From Candidatus Poribacteria bacterium (GTDB lineage Bacteria > Poribacteria > WGA-4E > WGA-3G), in assembly GCA_022827885.1 (NCBI GenBank), contig JAJEIP010000003.1, positions 1 to 64,000 of the forward strand: a stretch of 64,000 nt of DNA, read 5' to 3'. The notes beneath the pieces were generated by a model. It had not been told where the DNA came from. It saw nothing but the letters and a program-made list of their open reading frames with translations, and ran no database searches. The first letter of the stretch is position 1. Each line of letters begins with the position of its first letter. Shown here in pieces: positions 26,143 to 33,765 of this stretch. The translations under genes were made by a program, and so were the position numbers.

Positions 26143-27699
26143 CTACCTCTTTAGTTTGAGAATTCCGAAACTGTTTTTTGGAATGATAAGTTCTGTTGAT
26201 TTCCCATGCCATTCTTGAATATTCACCTCAATTTCGCCGGAGCCCTCCATTTCGGCGTTGCCTCCGTTTGTTGCGTTGAGCCTCTCATCAGCAACATAAC
26301 GGTAGTCAATGTCGCTTTTGTAACGCTTACCGTCAATTAGGAGCTGCGGTTCGTATTGCTCACCTGTCCGATTGCTAACGAGGATTGTCAGATGTTCCGC
26401 AGCAGTCCCACCGATGGCTTGCGCCTGAATACCGGGCATCTGTTTACCCGTATATTCTATGGCTCCTTCAAGAACGGGCTGATTTTGAATTGAAAGGCGG
26501 AACTGTGTGTCAGCCTTAGCGAACGCTTCACCGATGAGTTGAAAAGCCGGATAAACAGTCCGTCGAATGGTGTTACCGAAATCGGACTCTGGTTCCCCCC
26601 CATATTTCCAAAATGTATTGGGCGTTGGGGGTGTTACGTGTGAAAACACAGGGAACCCCTTACCCGGACCGGCAAGCACATGAAAGTTCGCTTGTGTGAC
26701 ATTCGGAATCGCTAACATCTTTAGAAAAAAATCACCCACATACATCGCATGAAGTTGCGTATTCGCGACCCGGTTTGCGGGGTTAGCGATGTTCCACTCA
26801 GTTATCCACATCTCCTTATTTGGAAACAGTTTTTCATAATAGTCAATTGCCTCTGTGACATCAAAGTGAATCCATCCCATGAGGTAGCCTCGCATCTCCT
26901 CTATCTCTTTTTTTCGGATAGCTTTGTAGGCATAGACATGGACGGTATAAGCATCGTAAAAACTATTATCGGCTGCGAGGCCTTCATCCCATTTCCGTTG
27001 TTGTTTCTTGACGAACCAGCCCTCTTTGTGAAAGGCGATCGGGGTAGCACACACGGATACCTTTATATCAGGGTTGACGGCTTTCATTGCTGCAGCATGC
27101 TTCTTGGCTTCTGTTATGTAAGTTCCAACCGTCGGGTATTTGTTGAGGTAATGCGGTAGATAGTATTCGTTCCCGAGTTCCCAATGCGTAATCTGATATC
27201 CTTTGTCTTTCGCGTAGCGGACCCATGCCGCACTCTCCTCTGGGCTGCCTGTCCATAAGTTCACAACAACAATGGGTGTTATATTCAACGAGTTACATAA
27301 CCGCATAAAATCGTCGAAAAGGATTTTACCGTTTCGCAGCCTTTGAAGTTTGACGTAATTTCTCTTCATCCGCCCATTAAGCTTCGTACTCAGCGTCGAT
27401 ACCATTTCATCCTCAAAAAAGCCGCCCGGTTCCCAATGATAGAAATTCCCAACCGCCCCACCAGGAAATCGGAGTGTCTTTGGCGCCAGTTCCTTCGTTA
27501 AGGCAGCAAAATCGTCATCAAGGTAACCGTAATCGCCGTTTATCATGTTTGTATTGAAGCCGTAAAGTGCTTGACGGAGCGGTTGTCCGTTACGCGTATC
27601 AATTTCCAAAGAGAGTGTATTAGGCAGCGATTTTTGGGTTTGACAACCGATTACCAGAAACAGTGTCATCATCCCCAGCAACTTGTAAACCTTGGTCAT
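26143..27699 (-). CDS. Lipoprotein glycoside hydrolase, clan GH-A (arabinofuranosidase/xylosidase-like)
   Basis: The 518-residue lipoprotein (lipobox Cys19, FLVIGC) has an (alpha/beta)8-barrel with LRFPGGAVGNFYHW, an acid/base Glu in THWELGNEYY (about 178) and a nucleophile Glu in MWITEWN (about 301), the spacing of GH51/GH39-like retaining enzymes. A C-terminal beta domain follows. It may cut or edit the polysaccharide made by the locus, or scavenge glycans. The start overlaps the stop of the O-antigen ligase gene by four bases, so both are co-translated. Confidence 0.8.
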   Translation of the reverse strand: MTKVYKLLGMMTLFLVIGCQTQKSLPNTLSLEIDTRNGQPLRQALYGFNTNMINGDYGYLDDDFAALTKELAPKTLRFPGGAVGNFYHWEPGGFFEDEMVSTLSTKLNGRMKRNYVKLQRLRNGKILFDDFMRLCNSLNITPIVVVNLWTGSPEESAAWVRYAKDKGYQITHWELGNEYYLPHYLNKYPTVGTYITEAKKHAAAMKAVNPDIKVSVCATPIAFHKEGWFVKKQQRKWDEGLAADNSFYDAYTVHVYAYKAIRKKEIEEMRGYLMGWIHFDVTEAIDYYEKLFPNKEMWITEWNIANPANRVANTQLHAMYVGDFFLKMLAIPNVTQANFHVLAGPGKGFPVFSHVTPPTPNTFWKYGGEPESDFGNTIRRTVYPAFQLIGEAFAKADTQFRLSIQNQPVLEGAIEYTGKQMPGIQAQAIGGTAAEHLTILVSNRTGEQYEPQLLIDGKRYKSDIDYRYVADERLNATNGGNAEMEGSGEIEVNIQEWHGKSTELIIPKNSFGILKLKR

Positions 27700-29075
27700 A
27701 ATGTTACCCTCAGCGGTCTATAGGTTGGGAGCGATCTATCGCTGGCGAACATAAGTCCAGCGCAGAGCCAGAAGTAAAATCCATAACCTCGATATTCAAG
27801 GGTTCGATTAAAGAAAAGCAAGAATACAGTAACAGCGACAAGACAAAGCACAATGATCGCAATCCGTTGGGTCACGTAGGAAGCAGCGGGTCCCTCGCCT
27901 ACAACAGATGATGTCCCGACAGCTCTTTTGTAAAGACTGAGTGCGGCGCGAAAGAGTTGGTAAAATATCAAAGCGAAAAAACCCAATCCCAATATGCCAT
28001 AGAAACAGAGGATAGCCACCCAATAAACATCTTTGAACCCGCTTTTACTGAGTATCTTGAGAAGGTACGAGCGTTTGCTCATATTGAGTCCTTCTATCGT
28101 GGTGTTCTGGTCGGCTCCATACCCCAAGATCGGTTTGTTTACGAGAACTGTTGGAACATTTCCGATCAATGCCCCGAGTCTCTGTTTTTGTGCAACACGG
28201 ACATAAGACCCAGAAAATACGCCTGTTACATTGCCGACAAGCCCAACTCTCGCTTTACGGGGATTTATGTATTCAAGGTTGAACGGGTTTGCCACTGCCA
28301 GTAGGATTCCGAAGATGAGAACAGTCGCTACCGCTAAGCGAAGGGTCTTTTTCCACCCGTGGTGGAAGTAGAACCACGCTCCCCCTGCGAGAAGGGCAGA
28401 GAAGGTTGCAGCGCGCGAATACGAACGCGCGATAAAGAAAAAGAGTATAAGTGCACCGAGCAGGTTCAGGTATTCAAGTCGCCGAATACGGGAGAGATAG
28501 ACGACGAGAACGAGAATCATAAAGATACCATAAATCACAGTATCGCCCAAAGTCCCATAGACACTACCAATCTCTCTACCCAGTTCGAGTAGCCGGTATT
28601 CCTTCACGAAGCCGCCTATAGTGAGTGTCGCCTCCCGCGGAAGAAAAAAATCAAATGCGGGTGTCCCCCCCAACCATTGAATGAGACCCGCGGTAATCTG
28701 AAAAATACCGACACCCAGAATTATGCGTAACAGGATCGTAATACGCCTTTCGGAGAGGGCAGAGTTCGCCACCACATAAAAAAGTACAATATAGCGCGCA
28801 AAGGGCCGAATGTTGTAAAGACTGCCTATCAAGGGGGATCCGTTTATGAGTATTGACAACAAGACGACGCTATAAAAGCCTATAATCGGTAAATCAATCG
28901 CTGTTTTGACGAAGGGAATGCCCCGATGCAGTTTATGGATGACGAGTTTTCCAAAGGCAACATAGATAAGGATTTCACTCAAAAACCTTAAATAAGAATA
29001 GACAGTATCACTAACGGGCAAAAACTTTAGTATAAACTCTTCAAAGGCGATGTATCCCGTCAAAAAATAAATCAT
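27696..29075 (-). CDS. O-antigen ligase/polymerase-family membrane protein
   Basis: The 459-residue protein has about twelve hydrophobic segments and one larger periplasmic loop (IEGLNMSKRSYLLKILSKSG and upstream GYGADQNTT) as in WaaL/Wzy proteins. The loop holds conserved Arg and Gly residues, and the pattern fits PF04932. It would polymerise or ligate lipid-linked glycan at the periplasmic side. The ATG at 29,075 directly abuts the end of gene-boundary repeat copy C, which supplies CAAGG as binding site. Confidence 0.85.
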   Translation of the reverse strand: MIYFLTGYIAFEEFILKFLPVSDTVYSYLRFLSEILIYVAFGKLVIHKLHRGIPFVKTAIDLPIIGFYSVVLLSILINGSPLIGSLYNIRPFARYIVLFYVVANSALSERRITILLRIILGVGIFQITAGLIQWLGGTPAFDFFLPREATLTIGGFVKEYRLLELGREIGSVYGTLGDTVIYGIFMILVLVVYLSRIRRLEYLNLLGALILFFFIARSYSRAATFSALLAGGAWFYFHHGWKKTLRLAVATVLIFGILLAVANPFNLEYINPRKARVGLVGNVTGVFSGSYVRVAQKQRLGALIGNVPTVLVNKPILGYGADQNTTIEGLNMSKRSYLLKILSKSGFKDVYWVAILCFYGILGLGFFALIFYQLFRAALSLYKRAVGTSSVVGEGPAASYVTQRIAIIVLCLVAVTVFLLFFNRTLEYRGYGFYFWLCAGLMFASDRSLPTYRPLRVTL

Positions 29076-29275
29076 ATTTTAATTATTCCTTGCGGTTCGG
29101 TCAGGTAGGTTTGACAAATTAAGTGCCTTTCCGTATATCCGTTCTCCATTTCATTACGAACTATGCGCTTGGGTCTGCCCAAGACAGTAGCCTGCAACAA
29201 CGGAGCAGGCGGATTTGAGAAACGCACGTCAAAGTCCAAACGCTTGTTGTTTCCCCGCAAGGTAAAATTAAAAAT
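29076..29275. repeat. Gene-boundary palindromic repeat, copy C (full length)
   Basis: The left end ATTTTAATTATTCCTTGCGG touches the O-antigen ligase ATG. The right end CCGCAAGGTAAAATTAAAAA (29,255-29,274) contains the TAA stop (29,268-29,270, minus strand) of the upstream sulfotransferase. The interior has the core CTCCATTTCATTACG at 29,144-29,158. A small open frame in the gene direction reads RNEMENGYTERH...YLTEPQG, which is the repeat's translated form. The element occupies the entire space between the two genes. Confidence 0.85.
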
Positions 29276-30194
29276 TCCAAGAAGGAAGGTCTCTACCTAA
29301 CAACGCAGCCAATTGATCGTTAAATGGCTGAAAATACGCCCTCTGGCGTTCACGCGTCTGTGGATTAATCGGAGGCGGTACTGAACCCATATCTTCCGTC
29401 GGAGACCTATCGTTCCAATCCAAAACGGCTTTTCTCAACTTGTAAGCGGTAGCATCTGGAACGAGTTTGCGAATGGCTCTCCTGAGCGGATTATGAGATG
29501 CCAGAAATTGTGTAAACAGAAAGTTGAACCGCTCGGAACGCGGCAGGGCGGCTTGGTTATGCCGTTCACCGATTGTGGGGCTGAAATCCGCACTGATCCC
29601 TATACACGCAAAGAGTTGCTGACAGACAGCCTCGGCATTATCCTTTAAATCATCAGTTAAGACGCAATGCACGTGACTGGCACCAAATTGGGTTATCAAA
29701 TTCTTGACATGCGGGTAATAGATGCCATTGTATTGATAAGCACATTGTCTCCATTTAAACCAGCCTTCGTTCAGGCGAGTTTCCTCGGCAGCAAGTGCCT
29801 CTTCATAAGTTTTGATGTTCTCCCACCCTCTCCGCCGAGCCCACCAATAGGCAGAATACGCTCGCGCGACAGGTTCCCGTAGCAGGACCACGAGATGTAT
29901 CTCAGGATTGTGTTCATAAATCCGTTGCATAACTTCCGGTGAATGCATCACCATCACATTTTTCGCGATCAGATGCTTATCCTGAACCTCATTGTGGGAA
30001 TTCTCCCCAATAAAGTATTTTCCAAAAGCCCATTCATATCCGCGCGTATATTCACGCGCCTGCAGGAAGAACGTCATCTCCGGTTGGGCATGCGTGTGGA
30101 TATCGGGATGCTGCGCCAAGTAGCGGAGGAGCGAAGAGGTCCCCGCCTTCTGTGCACCAACAATCATCAACTGGATTTTTCCCAAGTTTTCCAT
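29268..30194 (-). CDS. Sulfotransferase (type 1/heparan-type, P-loop QKAGTSS)
   Basis: The 308-residue enzyme has the N-terminal P-loop LMIVGAQKAGTSSLLRYLAQHP, a YXXG-like region, LVVLLREPVARAYSAYWWARRRG (3'-phosphate binding) and the C-terminal FNDQLAALLGRDLPSW typical of the glycosaminoglycan sulfotransferase type. Its final codons and stop are TTT-TAA from the repeat end. It overlaps the next gene upstream by 28 bases. It differs from the two enzymes at 24-26 kb, which supports distinct targets. Confidence 0.9.
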   Translation of the reverse strand: MENLGKIQLMIVGAQKAGTSSLLRYLAQHPDIHTHAQPEMTFFLQAREYTRGYEWAFGKYFIGENSHNEVQDKHLIAKNVMVMHSPEVMQRIYEHNPEIHLVVLLREPVARAYSAYWWARRRGWENIKTYEEALAAEETRLNEGWFKWRQCAYQYNGIYYPHVKNLITQFGASHVHCVLTDDLKDNAEAVCQQLFACIGISADFSPTIGERHNQAALPRSERFNFLFTQFLASHNPLRRAIRKLVPDATAYKLRKAVLDWNDRSPTEDMGSVPPPINPQTRERQRAYFQPFNDQLAALLGRDLPSWNF

Positions 30195-31132
30195 GGTATC
30201 GATTTCCCAATCAATTCGCCGAGCGCCTGAACATCCGACGTGTAATAATCAATCAAACGGTGTCGCGTTTCTTCTGAGACCTGCGTCTTCTCATCCGTCT
30301 GCGCGTTCAATCGGAGATAGAGCGGTTCAATTGTGCGCCTGATGGATCGCAACGGGACATGAATGATCGGTTTGTCATGCGTCCACTGTCGCAATCGAAA
30401 CCGGAAGTCCCTATATTTTCGATGCAACTCAGAATTTCGCATCTGCTGCGTCCGATTTGTTACTTTAAAGCCGTAATCGCCATAAAAACCGGCATCAATA
30501 CCAGCGAAGTCACATAATTTTGTCATAGTGTCCGCCGGTTGTGCGGCAAGTTCCTCATAAAAAAGGATGTGGACCCGCTCCGGACCGAATCGGTTAAAAT
30601 AATGCTCCAGATAGATAGTATAGCACCCCTGCTGAAGTGTTTGCAAGTGCTGTTCCTCTGTCTCTTCATGGCGATTCATAGTAGCGAAAAGCAATTCAAC
30701 ATACGCGTCAAAACTCAAAGTTTGGGGCAACTTGCCAATTTGCTTCGCAAATCGATACCAAGAGATCAACCTCGAAATCGGTTCACGGAGACTGAAGACC
30801 AACTTTGCATCGGGTAGCGATATGGCAATTCTCTCACGGGCTGCATTACAATATAGATAGTCGGGGGTCGATTCCATCCGAAGCTGCGTTCCATCAACAT
30901 CAGGAAACAAAAGATTGTATGCTTCCACATCACCCCCCTGTTGATCTTCTCTATATCGGTATTTTGACGGAAGCGGATAGTCGCTGCTGAGAAAAAACCG
31001 GGTTTCCTTGTAGGTGGCAGCACAAATAGATGGGTGGTCGGCAAGATAGACGAACAGCGACGTTGTCGCTGCCTTCGTGGTCCCCCCTATGATGAGATAG
31101 CGATAGTCCCGAGCATTTTTCGTTAAGGCCAT
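30167..31132 (-). CDS. Sulfotransferase (type 1-like, P-loop TKAATTS)
   Basis: The 321-residue enzyme has LIIGGTTKAATTSLFVYLADHP as P-loop (an Ala replaces the usual Gly), KETRFFLSSDYP, LVFSLREPISRLISWYRFAK and a C-terminal LIDYYTSDVQALGELIGKSIPW. It pairs with the neighbouring gene at 29.3-30.2 kb through an overlap, and it starts 10 bases downstream of the flippase gene. The altered P-loop is still plausible for PAPS binding. Confidence 0.88.
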   Translation of the reverse strand: MALTKNARDYRYLIIGGTTKAATTSLFVYLADHPSICAATYKETRFFLSSDYPLPSKYRYREDQQGGDVEAYNLLFPDVDGTQLRMESTPDYLYCNAARERIAISLPDAKLVFSLREPISRLISWYRFAKQIGKLPQTLSFDAYVELLFATMNRHEETEEQHLQTLQQGCYTIYLEHYFNRFGPERVHILFYEELAAQPADTMTKLCDFAGIDAGFYGDYGFKVTNRTQQMRNSELHRKYRDFRFRLRQWTHDKPIIHVPLRSIRRTIEPLYLRLNAQTDEKTQVSEETRHRLIDYYTSDVQALGELIGKSIPWKTWEKSS

Positions 31133-31142
31133 TTTTCTTTTT

Positions 31143-32522
31143 TTACAACCAAGACACCCGTGTTCTTCGGAGGAGATACGTCAGATTTCCAACAGCAAGA
31201 AGCGCAGTAATTGATACGGATAACGCAACGGATAGCAGCCACCACGCTTCCATTAACCCGTACGCTATCAGAAAATTGAGAATTGCCATCGTCACCATAT
31301 TTGTGAAAATAGCGCGATATGCCTTTTGCGCGTAAAGTCCGGCATTCAGCACAGGTATCAGGCAGGAGAATACCATACCTGTGCTGAGCCAAAAGAGGAG
31401 GTGTCCTATCAATTCAATTGACGTTTCATCGATTGTTCCTCTCCCATACAAGAGCCAGCTGATCTTTCCATGGAATATCAACAGGACCAGGGTTACTGGA
31501 AATCCGATGATGATAGCCATACGTGCGTTTCGGTTGAGCGTCCGCCCTAATTCCACTTTATTGTCTGCTGCGTCGTGCTCGGTAGTCGTGCGATCCCTAT
31601 CACCGCGCCGGCGTGCCACCACTCTCGCCATATCGGGCAAGCCGGTTGTCGCAATACTGATACCGATGAGGGTCTGTAACGCCGAACAAATTTGGAAGGC
31701 AGACTTATAGAGCGTGATAGCACCACTGCCAAGTTGTGAAACAAGATATACCTCAACGAGTAAACGGTTCACAATTTGCCGTATCCCGAAGCCGAGTGTC
31801 GGTAGAGCAACCGTGTTTTTCAAAGAACGCAGCGTGTCCACAGAAACGCCTGTAAACGCATACCGGTGCCCCGTTCGATATGCCCCGAGGCACAGCCACC
31901 CAAAATACGCGATAAATCCGCCTGTGTATGCCATCGCCACATAGTTTTCGAGGTGCTGTGTATTCCACAGAATCAGAAATATAAACGCCGCGGTGCCAGC
32001 AGGTAAAGCATTTCGGAGTGCGACTGTTCTGAAACGTTGCTGGCTATTTAGGAAAGCCCCCAGGACCGTGCTGCCACATCCGAAGATAAGGAGAGGCGCA
32101 CAAAATCGCAACAGTGTCGTCGCCTTCTGGATATCAACAGTCGATTTCTGTAACAACCCACTTGCTATCCAAGGTGCAAACAGTTCGACCAGAATGAAAA
32201 TCCCGAAACCAATACCAATCAACAGGATGAGGAGACTATTCGTGAAACGTTGGTATTCCGTGCGAGTCATCTCTTTCTCGCGTGTGACGAAAACCGGAAC
32301 GAGACTGAATTTAGCACCTTCTCGGACAATAGTATCCACCAACAGCACGACCGTTAATGCGGCAGTGAGTGCGTCCGCTGTATCGCTGAATCCAAAGCGT
32401 TTTGGAATCAAGAGGACCCGGACGAAAAGACTCAACCCCATTCCAGCAAAGGTAATCCCCATCACCCAAAACGTTTTTTTAATTTTACCTTGCGGTTGGG
32501 TCAGACGGGTTGATCGTTTCAC
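31143..32522 (-). CDS. MurJ/MviN-like or Wzx-like lipid-linked glycan flippase
   Basis: The 459-residue protein has about twelve to fourteen hydrophobic segments and family features FAGMGLSLFVRVLLIPKRFG and SGAITLYKSAFQICSALQTLIG, resembling MurJ of the MVF superfamily. In this locus a role as exporter of lipid-linked repeat units is more likely than lipid II flipping. The first residues MKRSTRLTQPQGKIKK derive from a repeat end. The annotated start is GTG 32,522 without a strong binding site; ATT 32,480 region (reading I-K-K-T-F-W) or ATG 32,462 are alternatives. Confidence 0.82.
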   Translation of the reverse strand: MKRSTRLTQPQGKIKKTFWVMGITFAGMGLSLFVRVLLIPKRFGFSDTADALTAALTVVLLVDTIVREGAKFSLVPVFVTREKEMTRTEYQRFTNSLLILLIGIGFGIFILVELFAPWIASGLLQKSTVDIQKATTLLRFCAPLLIFGCGSTVLGAFLNSQQRFRTVALRNALPAGTAAFIFLILWNTQHLENYVAMAYTGGFIAYFGWLCLGAYRTGHRYAFTGVSVDTLRSLKNTVALPTLGFGIRQIVNRLLVEVYLVSQLGSGAITLYKSAFQICSALQTLIGISIATTGLPDMARVVARRRGDRDRTTTEHDAADNKVELGRTLNRNARMAIIIGFPVTLVLLIFHGKISWLLYGRGTIDETSIELIGHLLFWLSTGMVFSCLIPVLNAGLYAQKAYRAIFTNMVTMAILNFLIAYGLMEAWWLLSVALSVSITALLAVGNLTYLLRRTRVSWL

Positions 32523-32550
32523 GTTCTTTTACGTAGACCTGCCTGCGTAT
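32474..32550 (-). repeat. Gene-boundary repeat, single end D fused into the flippase frame
   Basis: Bases 32,474-32,495 carry TTTTTTTAATTTTACCTTGCGG in two parts (the 20-base end plus two T), continuing as GGTTGGGTCAGACGGGTTGA and a hairpin GCCTGCGTATTGTCGCAGGC near 32,540. Read in the gene direction the end translates as LTQPQGKIKK and runs in frame into the flippase. The second end of the palindrome is missing. Confidence 0.75.
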
Positions 32551-32635
32551 TGTCGCAGGCTGCTGATTTTCAGTTTCCGGTTAAAAGGTTTTCGTTCAAC
32601 AATCCGCTCTTTAACTGATAACTGACAACTGAATT

Positions 32636-33742
32636 TCATTTCCAACCCTCGGGTAGATTTTTACGAATTTCGATATCAGTAAACGCAGCGGAAGCGCGGG
32701 GCCCCACGGATTCCGCCCAGGCTGCCATTCTCTTTAACCCTTCTGGAAGGTCAACTTGTGATGTTTTTCCGAAGACGCCGTGGAATTTCTCGTGTGTGCA
32801 ATACGCGTGCTTCACCTCTTCTCTTGCACGCACGTTGATAACAGAGACTTCCTTTCCCATTGCTGTCATCACAAGGTCTGCCAATTCGTTGACGGATACA
32901 TGTTTATCCGATCCGACGTTAAAAACCTCTCCAGAGGCTTCGGGTATGTCCACAACGCGAGCGATATGTGGAGCGACATCGGCGATATGTGTGAAGGCGC
33001 GCGTCTGCTCACCGTCTCCAAAGATAACTAACGGTTCCCCTTGCATAATATTATTCATGAAAATACCAATGACGTTTCGATACTTGTCACCGATATTCTG
33101 GAGTTCACCGTAGACGTTGTGCGGACGGAAAATAGTATACTCCAAATCGAAGAGTCGCTTCGCCGTGGCAAGTTCCTGTTCAACGGCGTATTTGGCGATA
33201 CCGTAGGAATCTTCGGGCATTGGGGTAAGTGCTTCGTGCATCGGGAGTTGGTTCGCGCCGTAAACAGCAATGGAAGAAGTGAACACAAATCGCTTGACGT
33301 TGTAGTTTACGGCTGCATTGATAAGATTTACGCTCCCGATGAGGTTGTTCTGGTAGTTAAAGCGTTTGATGAAGTGACTGAGCCCTTCCGCTGCATAGGC
33401 GGCGAGATGATAGATATAGTCGAATTGGTATTGCTCACAGAGCCGATTTATCAGCGACACATCGAGGATGCTCCCTTCAACAAAGGTTGCAGCAGGGTTC
33501 AGATTCTCACGGAAGCCGCCGCTCAAGTCATCAAGGGCAACAACGTCTGTGTCTCCCTGGCGAAGAAGTTCATCAATTACGTGCGCGCCCATAAAGCCCG
33601 CACCACCTGTGACTAACGCTTTTTTAATTTTTCCTTGCGGTTCGGTCAGGTCGGTTTTAAGTTTGACGTTCCTTTCCGTAGATCCGCCCTCCATTTCATT
33701 ACGGGCTGCATGCTTTGTACCACTCTTAAGAGCGTCTGGCAT
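32636..33742 (-). CDS. NAD-dependent sugar epimerase/dehydratase (GalE-like extended SDR)
   Basis: The 368-residue frame contains the glycine motif ALVTGGAGFMGAHV, the active-site SSIAVYG...SYGIAKYAVEQ (Ser, Tyr, Lys) and a C-terminal substrate domain, as in UDP-glucose 4-epimerase-like enzymes that provide activated sugars. The catalytic part starts at KKALVTGG (about residue 41). The preceding residues (RNEMEGGSTERN...DLTEPQGKI) come from a gene-boundary repeat. ATG 33,742 has an AAGGG binding site. Without it the natural start would be the ATT at 33,626-33,628, giving I-K-K-A-L-V. Confidence 0.88.
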   Translation of the reverse strand: MPDALKSGTKHAARNEMEGGSTERNVKLKTDLTEPQGKIKKALVTGGAGFMGAHVIDELLRQGDTDVVALDDLSGGFRENLNPAATFVEGSILDVSLINRLCEQYQFDYIYHLAAYAAEGLSHFIKRFNYQNNLIGSVNLINAAVNYNVKRFVFTSSIAVYGANQLPMHEALTPMPEDSYGIAKYAVEQELATAKRLFDLEYTIFRPHNVYGELQNIGDKYRNVIGIFMNNIMQGEPLVIFGDGEQTRAFTHIADVAPHIARVVDIPEASGEVFNVGSDKHVSVNELADLVMTAMGKEVSVINVRAREEVKHAYCTHEKFHGVFGKTSQVDLPEGLKRMAAWAESVGPRASAAFTDIEIRKNLPEGWK

Positions 33743-33745
33743 GTC
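33620..33745 (-). repeat. Gene-boundary repeat, single end E fused into the epimerase frame
   Basis: TTTTTTAATTTTTCCTTGCGG begins at 33,620 and is followed by TTCGGTCAGGTCGG, the core CTCCATTTCATTACG at 33,689-33,703 and a spacer up to about 33,740. In the gene direction it reads RNEMEGGSTERN and LTEPQGKIKK, the same peptide as in copies C and D, and is in frame with the epimerase. Confidence 0.75.
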
Positions 33746-33765
33746 TAATGTCCCTTTTTTCGATA

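Noticed and set aside
29072-29260. 62-codon frame within repeat copy C
   Set aside because: It is the translation of the repeat itself; treated as part of the repeat finding, not as a gene.
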